Shown here: one piece after another, positions 1 through 5,082 of the stretch
Layout: each line of letters starts with the position of its first letter
Numbering within the stretch: position 1 is the first letter of the stretch
DNA from: Nitrososphaerales archaeon TH5888
GTDB taxonomy: Archaea > Thermoproteota > Nitrososphaeria > Nitrososphaerales > Nitrososphaeraceae
Direction: 5' to 3'
Length of the DNA stretch: 11,183 nucleotides
Assembly (NCBI GenBank): GCA_014523595.1
Contig: JAATVN010000214.1
Span: 1 to 11,183 of the forward strand
The notes under the pieces: generated by a model
What the model saw: only the letters and a program-made list of their open reading frames with translations
Told to the model about the DNA's origin: nothing
Database searches by the model: none
Made by a program: the position numbers and the translations under genes

Positions 1-624
1 ATTAGAAAAGTCTTTGCACAAGAATGTAAAGATTGCTACGAACCTTCGAGTCCTATAAAGCCTAAGTTTAGAGATGTTTTCAAAATAAAACATATTTCGT
101 TTTTACTCGTACTATATTTTTTGATATTTCTTGGATTTAATGTATATTATGCTTCATTTCCGGCTCATGCAGCTAGTGAACTTAAATGGTCAGTAACACA
201 GTTGGGAATATTTTATGCAGTATTAAGTGGTATTATGGTATTCATCCAAGGGCCAGTATTACGTAAAGCATTAAAAAAATTTTCTGAAGAAAAACTAGTT
301 ATTCTTGGCAGCATAATCTTGGCAACAAATTTTGTCTTATTTTTTTCAAATAATATTATCTCAGTATCTTTGGCTGTAGTTTTATTTGCTCTTGGTAACG
401 GCCTTATGTGGCCCTCTTTCATGTCAATACTTTCAAAACGTGCAGGAACAGTTCTTCAAGGAGCTGTTCAGGGAGTTGCAGGTAGTGTTGGAGGCTTAGC
501 GAGTATCATTGGATTAATTGCGGGAGGAGTCTTGTATGATTTGATTGGAGGTGCAACCTTTCTAATTAGTGCCGCAGTAATATTTTCAGTTTTTGTTATG
601 TCTTTTCGACTATTAAGAACATGA
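1..624 (+). CDS. MFS transporter, C-terminal half (5' end outside window)
   Basis: This reading frame is open from the first base, so the gene starts outside the window; the first in-window ATG/TTG codons are internal. The visible 207 residues begin with a hydrophilic, charged stretch that looks like the central cytoplasmic loop of a Major Facilitator Superfamily protein. About six hydrophobic segments follow, which would be TM7-TM12. The segment with GNGLMWPSFMSILSK followed by a Gly/Ala/Ser-rich helix (GAVQGVAGSVGG) matches the TM10-TM11 region of drug/proton antiporters of the TetA-like type, and a short basic tail (RLLRT) ends the protein. The family moves small solutes or drugs across the cytoplasmic membrane using an ion gradient; the substrate cannot be told from this half. 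The family is clear, the specific function is not. Confidence 0.85.
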   Translation: MRKVFAQECKDCYEPSSPIKPKFRDVFKIKHISFLLVLYFLIFLGFNVYYASFPAHAASELKWSVTQLGIFYAVLSGIMVFIQGPVLRKALKKFSEEKLVILGSIILATNFVLFFSNNIISVSLAVVLFALGNGLMWPSFMSILSKRAGTVLQGAVQGVAGSVGGLASIIGLIAGGVLYDLIGGATFLISAAVIFSVFVMSFRLLRT

Positions 625-674
625 GGTTTTCTGTCATTTCTGACATAAATGATCTTCAATTGCTGAACTGATGT

Positions 675-845
675 TTACTCCTTAGGGAACAACATCATTA
701 GCGATAAATAAGATCTTACACTTAATCCAGTGTATATGAGCTCTATCCCATCATCGATTTTAAACAATGGATAATTACCTTCTCTGGAATAAATACATAG
801 GACATTCGTTGGTCCAAGCGCGGAGGGACTGATCTGGAATTTCAT
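675..845 (-). CDS. small ORF, 56 aa, function unknown
   Basis: A short ATG-started frame not long enough for usual gene-finding cut-offs. The 56-residue product begins MKFQISPSALGPTNVL and has a balanced composition (YPLFKIDDGIELIYTG in the middle, ending LFPKE). It has no signal peptide or clear membrane helix and one cysteine (residue 17). A plausible ribosome site, AGGA (complement of 851-854), sits 5 nt before the ATG. The frame lies 47 nt downstream of the stop of the 98-residue gene on the same strand, so the two may be cotranscribed. The DNA coding for the first 15 residues is noticeably richer in G+C than the surrounding intergenic sequence, as expected if it is constrained. I do not recognise a family. 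It could be a chance frame, but the start, Shine-Dalgarno, position and codon content argue for a gene. Confidence 0.5.
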   Translation of the reverse strand: MKFQISPSALGPTNVLCIYSREGNYPLFKIDDGIELIYTGLSVRSYLSLMMLFPKE

Positions 846-892
846 GTGGTTCCTAATCCTTTTGCTCCGACTAGAACTAAATTGTTCTCTCC

Positions 893-1189
893 TTAGGAAG
901 TCGAAGAATTCCTTAACTCATATTTTTGAATGGCAGGTTGCTTGGGCTTATAGGTTACCGACAAGTTATCTCCAACGGCATAATTACAATTTGAGATTAC
1001 CCTAGGTATACCGTCTGATGGTTCTACAACACAATCCTTATCTTTCTTTAGCTTAACAGGCACATCCTCAGTTATGGATTCGCTGAACAAATTTTTTGCA
1101 GATGAGCCGAGCAATGCTAATATTATCACTATTCCCGCAACAACGAAAATTATTGCTAACTTCCACAATGCAATGTTCTGAAAGCTCAC
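893..1189 (-). CDS. small membrane-anchored protein, 98 aa, unknown function
   Basis: The product has one strongly hydrophobic segment at about residues 10-28 (LAIIFVVAGIVIILALLG), followed by a polar domain of about 70 residues, so it is probably anchored by its N-terminus with the rest outside the cytoplasm. Two cysteines (53 and 68) in the polar part could form a disulfide. The rest looks beta-rich (DNLSVTY) and ends with a Ser/Thr tail. The GTG at 1187-1189 is the best start: an in-frame stop lies two codons upstream, and a TATA-like box is centred about 25 bp before it, the spacing of a leaderless archaeal transcript. A 56-residue ORF follows 47 nt downstream on the same strand. No named domain is recognised. 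It could be a subunit or assembly factor of a membrane complex, but nothing here shows that. Confidence 0.7.
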   Translation of the reverse strand: MSFQNIALWKLAIIFVVAGIVIILALLGSSAKNLFSESITEDVPVKLKKDKDCVVEPSDGIPRVISNCNYAVGDNLSVTYKPKQPAIQKYELRNSSTS

Positions 1190-1208
1190 CTGTTATTATC
1201 TACGCCCC

Positions 1209-1220
1209 AAATATATTAAT
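1209..1220 (-). promoter_or_regulatory. TATA-like promoter box for the 98-aa membrane protein
   Basis: Read on the minus strand this is ATTAATATATTT, close to the archaeal TATA consensus. Its centre is about 25 bp upstream of the GTG start at 1189, which would place transcription initiation at or next to the start codon (a leaderless mRNA). Confidence 0.55.
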
Positions 1221-1246
1221 TTGCGGTACCTAATAACACTAACGGC

Positions 1247-1297
1247 AATGAAAACAATATTTTATTCCTATTTCGGAATTTGTTCATTGTTTTCATT
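1247..1297. repeat. nested inverted repeat, 12-bp perfect arms
   Basis: AATGAAAACAAT (1247-1258) is the exact reverse complement of ATTGTTTTCATT (1286-1297), with 27 bp between. Inside the spacer a second inverted repeat, ATTCC (1264-1268) and GGAAT (1275-1279), forms a 5-bp stem with a 6-nt loop. The structure could be a cruciform, a transcription boundary between divergent genes, or a binding site; neither flanking gene includes it. Confidence 0.6.
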
Positions 1298-1364
1298 TTA
1301 ATGGAAAAAAAGTATTTAAATTTTATCAATGACCCATTTTTTACGGTAATGTAAATTTGAAGTT

Positions 1365-1447
1365 AATTATAACGGTGTTACCATCGTCGGGTTGTGTATT
1401 AGGAGTTACTTCGGATTGATATCTTTGTGACAATTATAACGGTGTTA
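1365..1447 (+). repeat. two identical 16-bp direct repeats, candidate operators
   Basis: AATTATAACGGTGTTA occurs at 1365-1380 and again at 1432-1447, a 67-bp period (about six helical turns). Each copy contains the dyad TAAC-GGT-GTTA, the kind of symmetry recognised by a dimeric regulator. The second copy ends 33 bp before the TATA-like box at 1481, so the pair is well placed to control the 102-aa gene, possibly by looping. The regulator is unknown. Confidence 0.5.
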
Positions 1448-1480
1448 TTCCACAACTTAGTAACTTGTGTCTTGTAAATG

Positions 1481-1490
1481 TTAATATATA
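1481..1490 (+). promoter_or_regulatory. TATA-like promoter box for the 102-aa protein
   Basis: TTAATATATA at this position is a good archaeal TATA match. Initiation about 25 bp downstream would give a 5' untranslated leader of about 27 nt before the ATG at 1539, so this gene is probably not leaderless, unlike several neighbours. No Shine-Dalgarno sequence is visible in that leader. Confidence 0.5.
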
Positions 1491-1538
1491 CCAGAAGATG
1501 AAAGAAAATTACTTCTATACAAATAGTAATAAACAAAC

Positions 1539-1847
1539 ATGACAAAGGAAATGGAACAGCTAAAAAAAGGACAATTCTATTTTATTTATGATGGAGATTA
1601 TGAATACTTTGTAGTCGAGGACAGGACAAAAAGAGGACTTTCAGTAATCGAAAAGTCTGTTGACGACAATGTTGGCGTTATTGCGGAAAAGGGACGTATT
1701 TATGATGCTAATGGGAGAGGACATGTTATGATGATAAGGTGGTATTTTCCTAAGGAACATTATACTTTTGAACATGTTTGTAAATTTGCTGACAAGTTGG
1801 ACAAAAGATATAGGGCAATAATGGAGGAAACCTGTCCGGACTGGTAA
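1539..1847 (+). CDS. hypothetical soluble protein, 102 aa
   Basis: An ATG-started frame for a charged, aromatic-rich, soluble protein with no signal peptide or membrane segment. The N-terminal third (MEQLKKGQFYFIYDGDYEYF, then VVEDRTKRGLSVIEK) alternates charged and aromatic residues as in beta strands. The C-terminal third (HVCKFADKLDKRYRAIMEE) looks helical and carries cysteines at two places, the last in a CPDW ending. I do not recognise a family. Promoter and paired direct repeats upstream suggest regulated expression. The last 34 bases are overlapped by another open frame, shifted by -1, that runs on to just before the next gene. The 102-residue product may therefore be complete, or the frame may continue through a shift. 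Confidence 0.7.
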   Translation: MTKEMEQLKKGQFYFIYDGDYEYFVVEDRTKRGLSVIEKSVDDNVGVIAEKGRIYDANGRGHVMMIRWYFPKEHYTFEHVCKFADKLDKRYRAIMEETCPDW

Positions 1848-2011
1848 GAAGTAGAAATAAATTTAAAGAAAGAGATACTATTTATAATTCAACTAAAATT
1901 CTAAAAGCTATAGAATTCGCATTCAAAAAGTATCATGATGTAATTTCTAGCAATGTAAGAGTCGATGGAACAGCAAAGGCTTTCTATATACCTGTCATAT
2001 TTTATAAGTGA
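1832..2011 (+). CDS. doubtful 59-codon frame with CTG start behind GGAGG
   Basis: A frame open from 1814 to the TGA at 2009-2011 contains no ATG, GTG or TTG. It still looks protein-like (KILKAIEFAFKKYHD, then AFYIPVIFYK at the end). A consensus Shine-Dalgarno GGAGG (1823-1827) lies inside the end of the 102-aa gene and 4 nt before CTG at 1832, the only near-cognate start nearby apart from CTG 1841. The frame ends 6 nt before the TTG start of the stress-protein gene, the spacing of translationally coupled genes. Possibilities are a CTG-initiated small protein, a -1 frameshift extension of the 102-aa gene, a gene remnant, or chance. CTG starts are rare in archaea, and the GGAGG may simply encode Glu codons of the upstream gene, so confidence is low. 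Confidence 0.22.
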   Translation: MSGLVRSRNKFKERDTIYNSTKILKAIEFAFKKYHDVISSNVRVDGTAKAFYIPVIFYK

Positions 2012-2013
2012 GG
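1984..2013 (+). promoter_or_regulatory. TATA-like box and Shine-Dalgarno before the first Usp gene
   Basis: CTATATA at 1984-1990 could serve as a TATA box, giving a start of transcription about 5 nt before the TTG at 2018. GTGAGG (2008-2013), followed by T, matches the Shine-Dalgarno core GAGGT and lies 4 nt before that TTG, which supports TTG as the start. Confidence 0.4.
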
Positions 2014-2017
2014 TTTA

Positions 2018-2464
2018 TTGTTAATTAGGAAGATACTCGTCGCGGTAGATGGTTCTAAGCCTTCTTTGGAGGCTAGCATTCAGGCTATCGACTTGGCTAA
2101 AAGATTTGAGGCAGAATTGATTGCAATACATGTTATTGACCCAAGATATAGCCATTTGGAGATAGTCCTATCGCCAAGACCTGGAAGACTTAAAGAAGCT
2201 GTAATGTTAGCAATGGAGAAAGGTAAACAAAACCTAGATAAAGTGAAGCAAAATGCAACAGAAAAGAATGTCAGGGTTAAGACAGATATTATTGTTGGAA
2301 AGACATCAGTAGCTAATGAAATTGTCGAATATGCCGAGAAGGAGAATATAAACATAATTATCATTGGCAGTAGAGGTATCTCTGGATTTAAAAGAATGCT
2401 ACTAGGTAGCGTTGCTACTGAGGTAGTTACATATGCGCATTGTCCCGTATTTGTAGTCAAATGA
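2018..2464 (+). CDS. universal stress protein (UspA family), ATP-binding type
   Basis: A 148-residue protein of full length for a single Usp domain. It has the N-terminal strand and loop KILVAVDGS (residues 5-13), a central strand with LIAIHVID (34-41), and near the end the ATP-binding signature G-2x-G-9x-G-S: G117-SR-G120, then G130-S131. It closes with the typical VVTYAHCPVFVV strand. Usp proteins of this type form cytoplasmic dimers that bind ATP, or in some bacteria cAMP, and act in stress survival; the partner here is unknown. The start is TTG at 2018, supported by a GAGGT-like ribosome site 4 nt upstream. It is one of two Usp genes in the window, and unlike the second it keeps the complete nucleotide motif. 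Confidence 0.93.
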   Translation: MLIRKILVAVDGSKPSLEASIQAIDLAKRFEAELIAIHVIDPRYSHLEIVLSPRPGRLKEAVMLAMEKGKQNLDKVKQNATEKNVRVKTDIIVGKTSVANEIVEYAEKENINIIIIGSRGISGFKRMLLGSVATEVVTYAHCPVFVVK

Positions 2465-2635
2465 TTATTTTGTTGTAATAATTCGATTACAGGAGTATCA
2501 AGGCAAGCAATTACAATATACCTGCCAAAGTAAGACTTAAGAATCTGAAACTATTCAACCAGTAGGAGATTAACGTAACGACTAGACAAATGTACTATTG
2601 GATTAACATAAATAACATTAAGACCTGTTATCGAT

Positions 2636-3232
2636 ATGGAAAGAATTAGAATTGTGTTGTTTCTATCCACTGCCACACTTGTAATGGGGTCGGCAGTAGG
2701 TTCGTACTTTGCAGTGTTGCAATCTACATCAGCGCAAATGATGACCGGTCCGAACATGATGAACAGGAATATGACCGAAATGATGAGACCCAGTATGATG
2801 CCTTTGTTTAAGGGAGAAAATGTTACAGGATCCATCAATCTGATGTCGACTATTTCAAATGCAATCGTTTCACAAGTCAAAGTTACTTTAAGTGAAGCTG
2901 CAACTGGTGCGGAGAATAGTGTTGGTAATGACTCTCATGCCGTGGCTGCTCGTATTGGTGGAGAAAATGGATACCTTGTCTATAATGTATGCGTTCTTGA
3001 TCCTAATGGCAAATTACATAAGATAATAATTGATCCGGCAGATGGAAAGATCTTGCTAGCGCGTGAACTTTCAGGAATGGAATTAATGATGATGCATCAA
3101 GGAATGATGATGGGTCGTGGAATGATGGATAATGGAATGATGATGGGTCGTGGAATGATGGATAATGGAATGATGATGGGTCGTGGAATGATGGATAATG
3201 GAATGATGATGGGAGGATGGGAATCGCAATAG
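2636..3232 (+). CDS. secreted Met-rich protein with PepSY-like domain and repeats
   Basis: The 198-residue product starts with a signal peptide (basic MERIR, hydrophobic core to about residue 28, probable cleavage after TSA at 33). A Met-rich linker follows at residues 35-55 (MM, MTEMM, SMM pairs). Residues about 65-145 resemble a PepSY domain: a helix, an acidic stretch, then GYLVYNVCVLDPNGKLHKI and IIDPADGKILLARE, which match its beta strands. The tail (about 150-194) contains GMMMGRGMMDN three times plus a partial copy. Clustered methionines of this kind bind soft metals such as Cu(I) or Ag(I) in known periplasmic proteins; metal binding is inferred. AACATAAATAAC centred about 25 bp before the ATG may be a TATA box, making the message leaderless. 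It heads a run of probable surface-protein genes. Confidence 0.82.
   Translation: MERIRIVLFLSTATLVMGSAVGSYFAVLQSTSAQMMTGPNMMNRNMTEMMRPSMMPLFKGENVTGSINLMSTISNAIVSQVKVTLSEAATGAENSVGNDSHAVAARIGGENGYLVYNVCVLDPNGKLHKIIIDPADGKILLARELSGMELMMMHQGMMMGRGMMDNGMMMGRGMMDNGMMMGRGMMDNGMMMGGWESQ
3101..3213 (+). repeat. exact 33-bp in-frame tandem repeat, about 3.4 copies
   Basis: A 33-bp unit repeats without a single mismatch at 3101-3133, 3134-3166 and 3167-3199, followed by a 14-bp partial copy to 3213. Each unit encodes 11 residues, GMMMGRGMMDN in phase. Since the length is a multiple of three, copies can be gained or lost by slippage without breaking the frame. The absence of even silent differences points to recent expansion or homogenisation. 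Confidence 0.95.
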
Positions 3233-3280
3233 GATTGTAGGATGAGGATACCCTCGTGTCATATCAATAAATTGATTCTC

Positions 3281-3289
3281 TTTATTTAT
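3281..3289 (+). promoter_or_regulatory. TATA-like promoter box for the 44-aa ORF
   Basis: TTTATTTAT fits the archaeal TATA consensus and is centred 24 bp upstream of the ATG at 3309, the spacing of a leaderless transcript. It is the main reason to treat the short frame downstream as a gene. Confidence 0.5.
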
Positions 3290-3308
3290 CTCGAAGTAGG
3301 ATAATAAG

Positions 3309-3443
3309 ATGCAAAGGGACTATGTTTGTTTGAAGTATGCATGGAGAAGAAATACTCCGTTTGTTACTGAATATGAAGGTGAAAAGTATACTTTTGTTCA
3401 GAAGGGTGTAAAATGTCCTATGATAGGTACCTACAAAATATGA
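3309..3443 (+). CDS. small protein, 44 aa, two cysteines
   Basis: A 44-codon ATG frame between the Met-rich protein and the next secreted protein. The product starts MQRDYVCLKYAWRRNTPFV and ends KCPMIGTYKI. It is basic and aromatic-rich, with cysteines at 7 and 36, and has no signal peptide or membrane helix. An EYEGEKYTFVQKG stretch in the middle could form a beta hairpin. A good TATA-like box lies 24 bp upstream and there is no Shine-Dalgarno site, consistent with a leaderless gene. I do not recognise a family. The composition and promoter make it more convincing than other short frames in the window, but a chance frame cannot be excluded. With two Cys and a CP motif it could be a small metal or redox protein, which is a guess. 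Confidence 0.5.
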   Translation: MQRDYVCLKYAWRRNTPFVTEYEGEKYTFVQKGVKCPMIGTYKI

Positions 3444-3520
3444 TGATTTGGCAAAGAAATTTTCTACCAAATACTGATAAGGAAACCCACAAATTAGTTC
3501 TTCCTGAATAGTAACTTGTC

Positions 3521-4093
3521 ATGGGAACTTTTAGAGTGATTATCATTGTAATTCTTTTCGCTGTTACTACCACAACGTTTTGGTTTCATTCGTCCTACGC
3601 TCATATAACCGATTCAGAGAAAATCCAAGTCTGGACAAATCCTAATGACAATGTTAAAATTCAATTTTCCTACTCACCTGAGTTGCCGATAATTGATACA
3701 TTCACTTCATTGAATTTTAGTGTGCAGTACCTACAGTCCGGTGAGCATATTCAAGATTTTACAGCAAGGGTTGTTGTTACCAATGGCGAAAGATTATTCA
3801 AATTCGAAAATATTACTGTTCCAAATGGACATTTTTCGGTCAAGTACATATTTCCTGATGACGGCACTCACCAAGTTCTGTTAAGACTGGATACAAGTAC
3901 TGACTTGAAAATTCCGGCATCATTCAATGTCTTTGTTCCTCATCAATCACCTCCAAGCATCTTGGATCCGTTTCCATCTTCTCCGGGAACTAGCAATGAT
4001 AGCGTCGGTATAATAACTAGTAAAATTCTCGCAATATTACTTCCTGCTGCTGCAGTAACAGCCCTTATTATTATGTTAAAGAAACGAAAGTGA
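3521..4093 (+). CDS. secreted Ig-like protein with C-terminal membrane anchor
   Basis: The 190-residue product has an N-terminal signal peptide (residues 1-27, ending SSYA). Cleavage there would leave histidine 28 as the mature N-terminus. Residues 30-140 look like an all-beta, immunoglobulin-like domain (VKIQFSYSPELP, FTARVVVTNGERLF, HFSVKYIFPDDGTHQVLLRL), reminiscent of the YtkA/CopC type of extracytoplasmic fold. A Pro/Ser linker (about 143-158) leads to a membrane helix at about 166-186 and a KKRK stop-transfer tail, so the domain is displayed outside and tethered. Further histidines lie at 76, 104 and 117. N-glycosylation sequons are NFS, NIT and NDS. An exposed N-terminal His is a copper ligand in CopC-like proteins; copper binding here is inference. 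No clear TATA box or Shine-Dalgarno site precedes the ATG. Confidence 0.75.
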   Translation: MGTFRVIIIVILFAVTTTTFWFHSSYAHITDSEKIQVWTNPNDNVKIQFSYSPELPIIDTFTSLNFSVQYLQSGEHIQDFTARVVVTNGERLFKFENITVPNGHFSVKYIFPDDGTHQVLLRLDTSTDLKIPASFNVFVPHQSPPSILDPFPSSPGTSNDSVGIITSKILAILLPAAAVTALIIMLKKRK

Positions 4094-4135
4094 CCAAAAG
4101 AATTGGACAATATGCGCGAATTTTCAACTAGTTAA

Positions 4136-4150
4136 TTTGTTTTTATTTAT
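4136..4150 (+). terminator. possible oligo-T transcription terminator
   Basis: TTTGTTTTTATTTAT begins 43 nt after the stop of the Ig-like protein gene. Archaeal RNA polymerase stops at oligo-T tracts without needing a hairpin, so this is a plausible end of the transcript. T-rich sequence is common in this AT-rich DNA, which limits confidence. Confidence 0.3.
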
Positions 4151-4193
4151 TGCTGGCCGGAAGGATTAAGAATAACATTGTTCCTACAAGAGA

Positions 4194-4239
4194 TTTATAA
4201 TTATCTCATATTGAGATTCTCTTTTAAAGGATAATATCC
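4194..4239 (+). promoter_or_regulatory. TATA-like box followed by three small palindromes
   Basis: TTTATAAT (4194-4201) is followed directly by the dyad ATCTCA-TAT-TGAGAT (4203-4217). Next come CTTTTAAAG (4221-4229) and GGATAATATCC (4229-4239), both symmetric about a central base. A promoter with an operator at the start site would look like this, but no convincing coding frame begins within about 200 bp. It could drive the gene at 4465 with a long leader, or a non-coding RNA. Confidence 0.3.
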
Positions 4240-4464
4240 CTTGTTAGTTTATCCAAACCACAGACTATAATTGAGAAATACAATCCCAAGCGAGAAAACT
4301 GTCTTAGTGATATTTATTGAATAACATTTTGGCATGGTAATTGGTATTTTAGTTTACTTTTTGATAGCAATCCACATACGCTGAGTTCTTTTAAAGACAT
4401 TAAAATGCAATGCAGTGCAAACCTACCGGATAAATTCGAGCTATATCCGATATTATTATACAAT

Positions 4465-5028
4465 ATGAATATCAGTATTAATCCAAAAAATAATGGTGAA
4501 GGGAAACTCGTAGTAATAGGACTAATTTGGGGCATCATCTATCTGATGTCAATTAACATTTCTGAGGGCAGCTCAAGCGAGGTAAATGAAGAGCTGGAAC
4601 ACAAATTGTTAACCACGGGGAAAATAAATGGTACTCTGATAAATGATGATGAAAACACGATCTGGTTACTATCGGGCACCTGGAAAAGTAACTTGTTCAC
4701 TAATACGAAGTTTGATCACACAAATCCAGCCAAATTTTCAGCTAAAATTAACATGGTAATGGCAAATGGGTCCTCTCCTCACACACATAAACTGTCCCAT
4801 TTTACACTAACCAATATATCAAGACAAGATCCTTTAACAGTGTATGAAGGTTACCTTGCCGTAAGTATGAAGTTAGGTCCAGTTTTTGCCATTCCCGTCA
4901 TCATTAAAAATTACCAAAATGAGACAATCAGTATATCACTTGAATCACTTGAAGATATAACTTTAGATCAGACTAAAGTAATCAGTCACTTTGAAAGTAA
5001 ACCAATATCCGGAATATTTGCAAAATAA
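4465..5028 (+). CDS. membrane-anchored protein with HTH histidine motif, archaeal family
   Basis: From the ATG at 4465 the product has 187 residues: a hydrophobic segment at about 14-30 (KLVVIGLIWGIIYLMSI) acts as signal or anchor, then a Ser/Glu-rich stretch, then a beta-rich domain. The domain runs through INGTLINDDENTIWLLSGTW, a centre with SSPHTHKLSHF (His 106, 108, 112), and an ending KVISHFESKPISGIF. I recall this arrangement (a W-containing strand, a HTHxxxxF centre and a HF..xPI.G ending) from a recurrent uncharacterised family of secreted Thaumarchaeal proteins; that is from memory. The histidines could bind metal. An ATG at 4405 would add 20 residues (MQCSANLPDK...), but 4465 puts the hydrophobic segment at a signal-like position and has a CTATAT box about 21 bp upstream. 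Four or more N-glycosylation sequons are present. Confidence 0.7.
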   Translation: MNISINPKNNGEGKLVVIGLIWGIIYLMSINISEGSSSEVNEELEHKLLTTGKINGTLINDDENTIWLLSGTWKSNLFTNTKFDHTNPAKFSAKINMVMANGSSPHTHKLSHFTLTNISRQDPLTVYEGYLAVSMKLGPVFAIPVIIKNYQNETISISLESLEDITLDQTKVISHFESKPISGIFAK

Positions 5029-5082
5029 CAAGTTGTACGTTTGAAAATAAGATTGACATTTTAATGATGAGATGGATAAACA

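Larger units (their letters stand above)
1190..1538. other. 349-bp divergent intergenic region with repeats and two promoters
   Basis: This stretch separates the minus-strand gene at 893-1189 from the plus-strand gene at 1539-1847. It holds a TATA-like box for each gene, a nested inverted repeat (1247-1297) and a pair of identical 16-bp direct repeats (1365-1380 and 1432-1447). Only very short frames occur on either strand: two consecutive 17-codon ATG frames at about 1248 and 1301 on the plus strand have nothing to support them. I see no structured RNA gene that I can support. The density of symmetric elements suggests a regulatory region. Confidence 0.6.
4094..4464 (+). other. 371-bp intergenic stretch, no supported gene
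   Basis: Between the anchored Ig-like protein and the next gene there is no frame I can support. A T-rich run at 4136-4150 may end the upstream transcript, and a TATA-like box with three small palindromes occupies 4194-4239. One 16-codon ATG frame begins at 4334 and can be dismissed. A longer start for the downstream gene at 4405 would shorten this gap to 311 bp. Confidence 0.5.

Noticed and set aside
632..645. Small hairpin TGTCA-TTTC-TGACA just after the MFS stop.
   Set aside because: Only a 5-bp stem with no T-run after it; too weak to call a terminator, and archaea do not need hairpins.
800..870. GC-richer block that at first sight resembled a tRNA 3' end or attachment-site remnant.
   Set aside because: No 5-bp T-stem, no TTCNA loop and no matching acceptor strand can be formed; the block is explained by the start of the 56-aa minus-strand ORF.
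2080..2460. Long antisense open frame across the first Usp gene.
   Set aside because: Complement of a clear Usp domain with an intact motif; no promoter or ribosome site of its own.
4314..4538. Minus-strand frame of 74 codons in the intergenic region before the HTH-motif gene.
   Set aside because: It overlaps the N-terminal signal segment of the plus-strand gene in antisense, so its hydrophobic stretch is a mirror effect; no TATA box at a useful distance.
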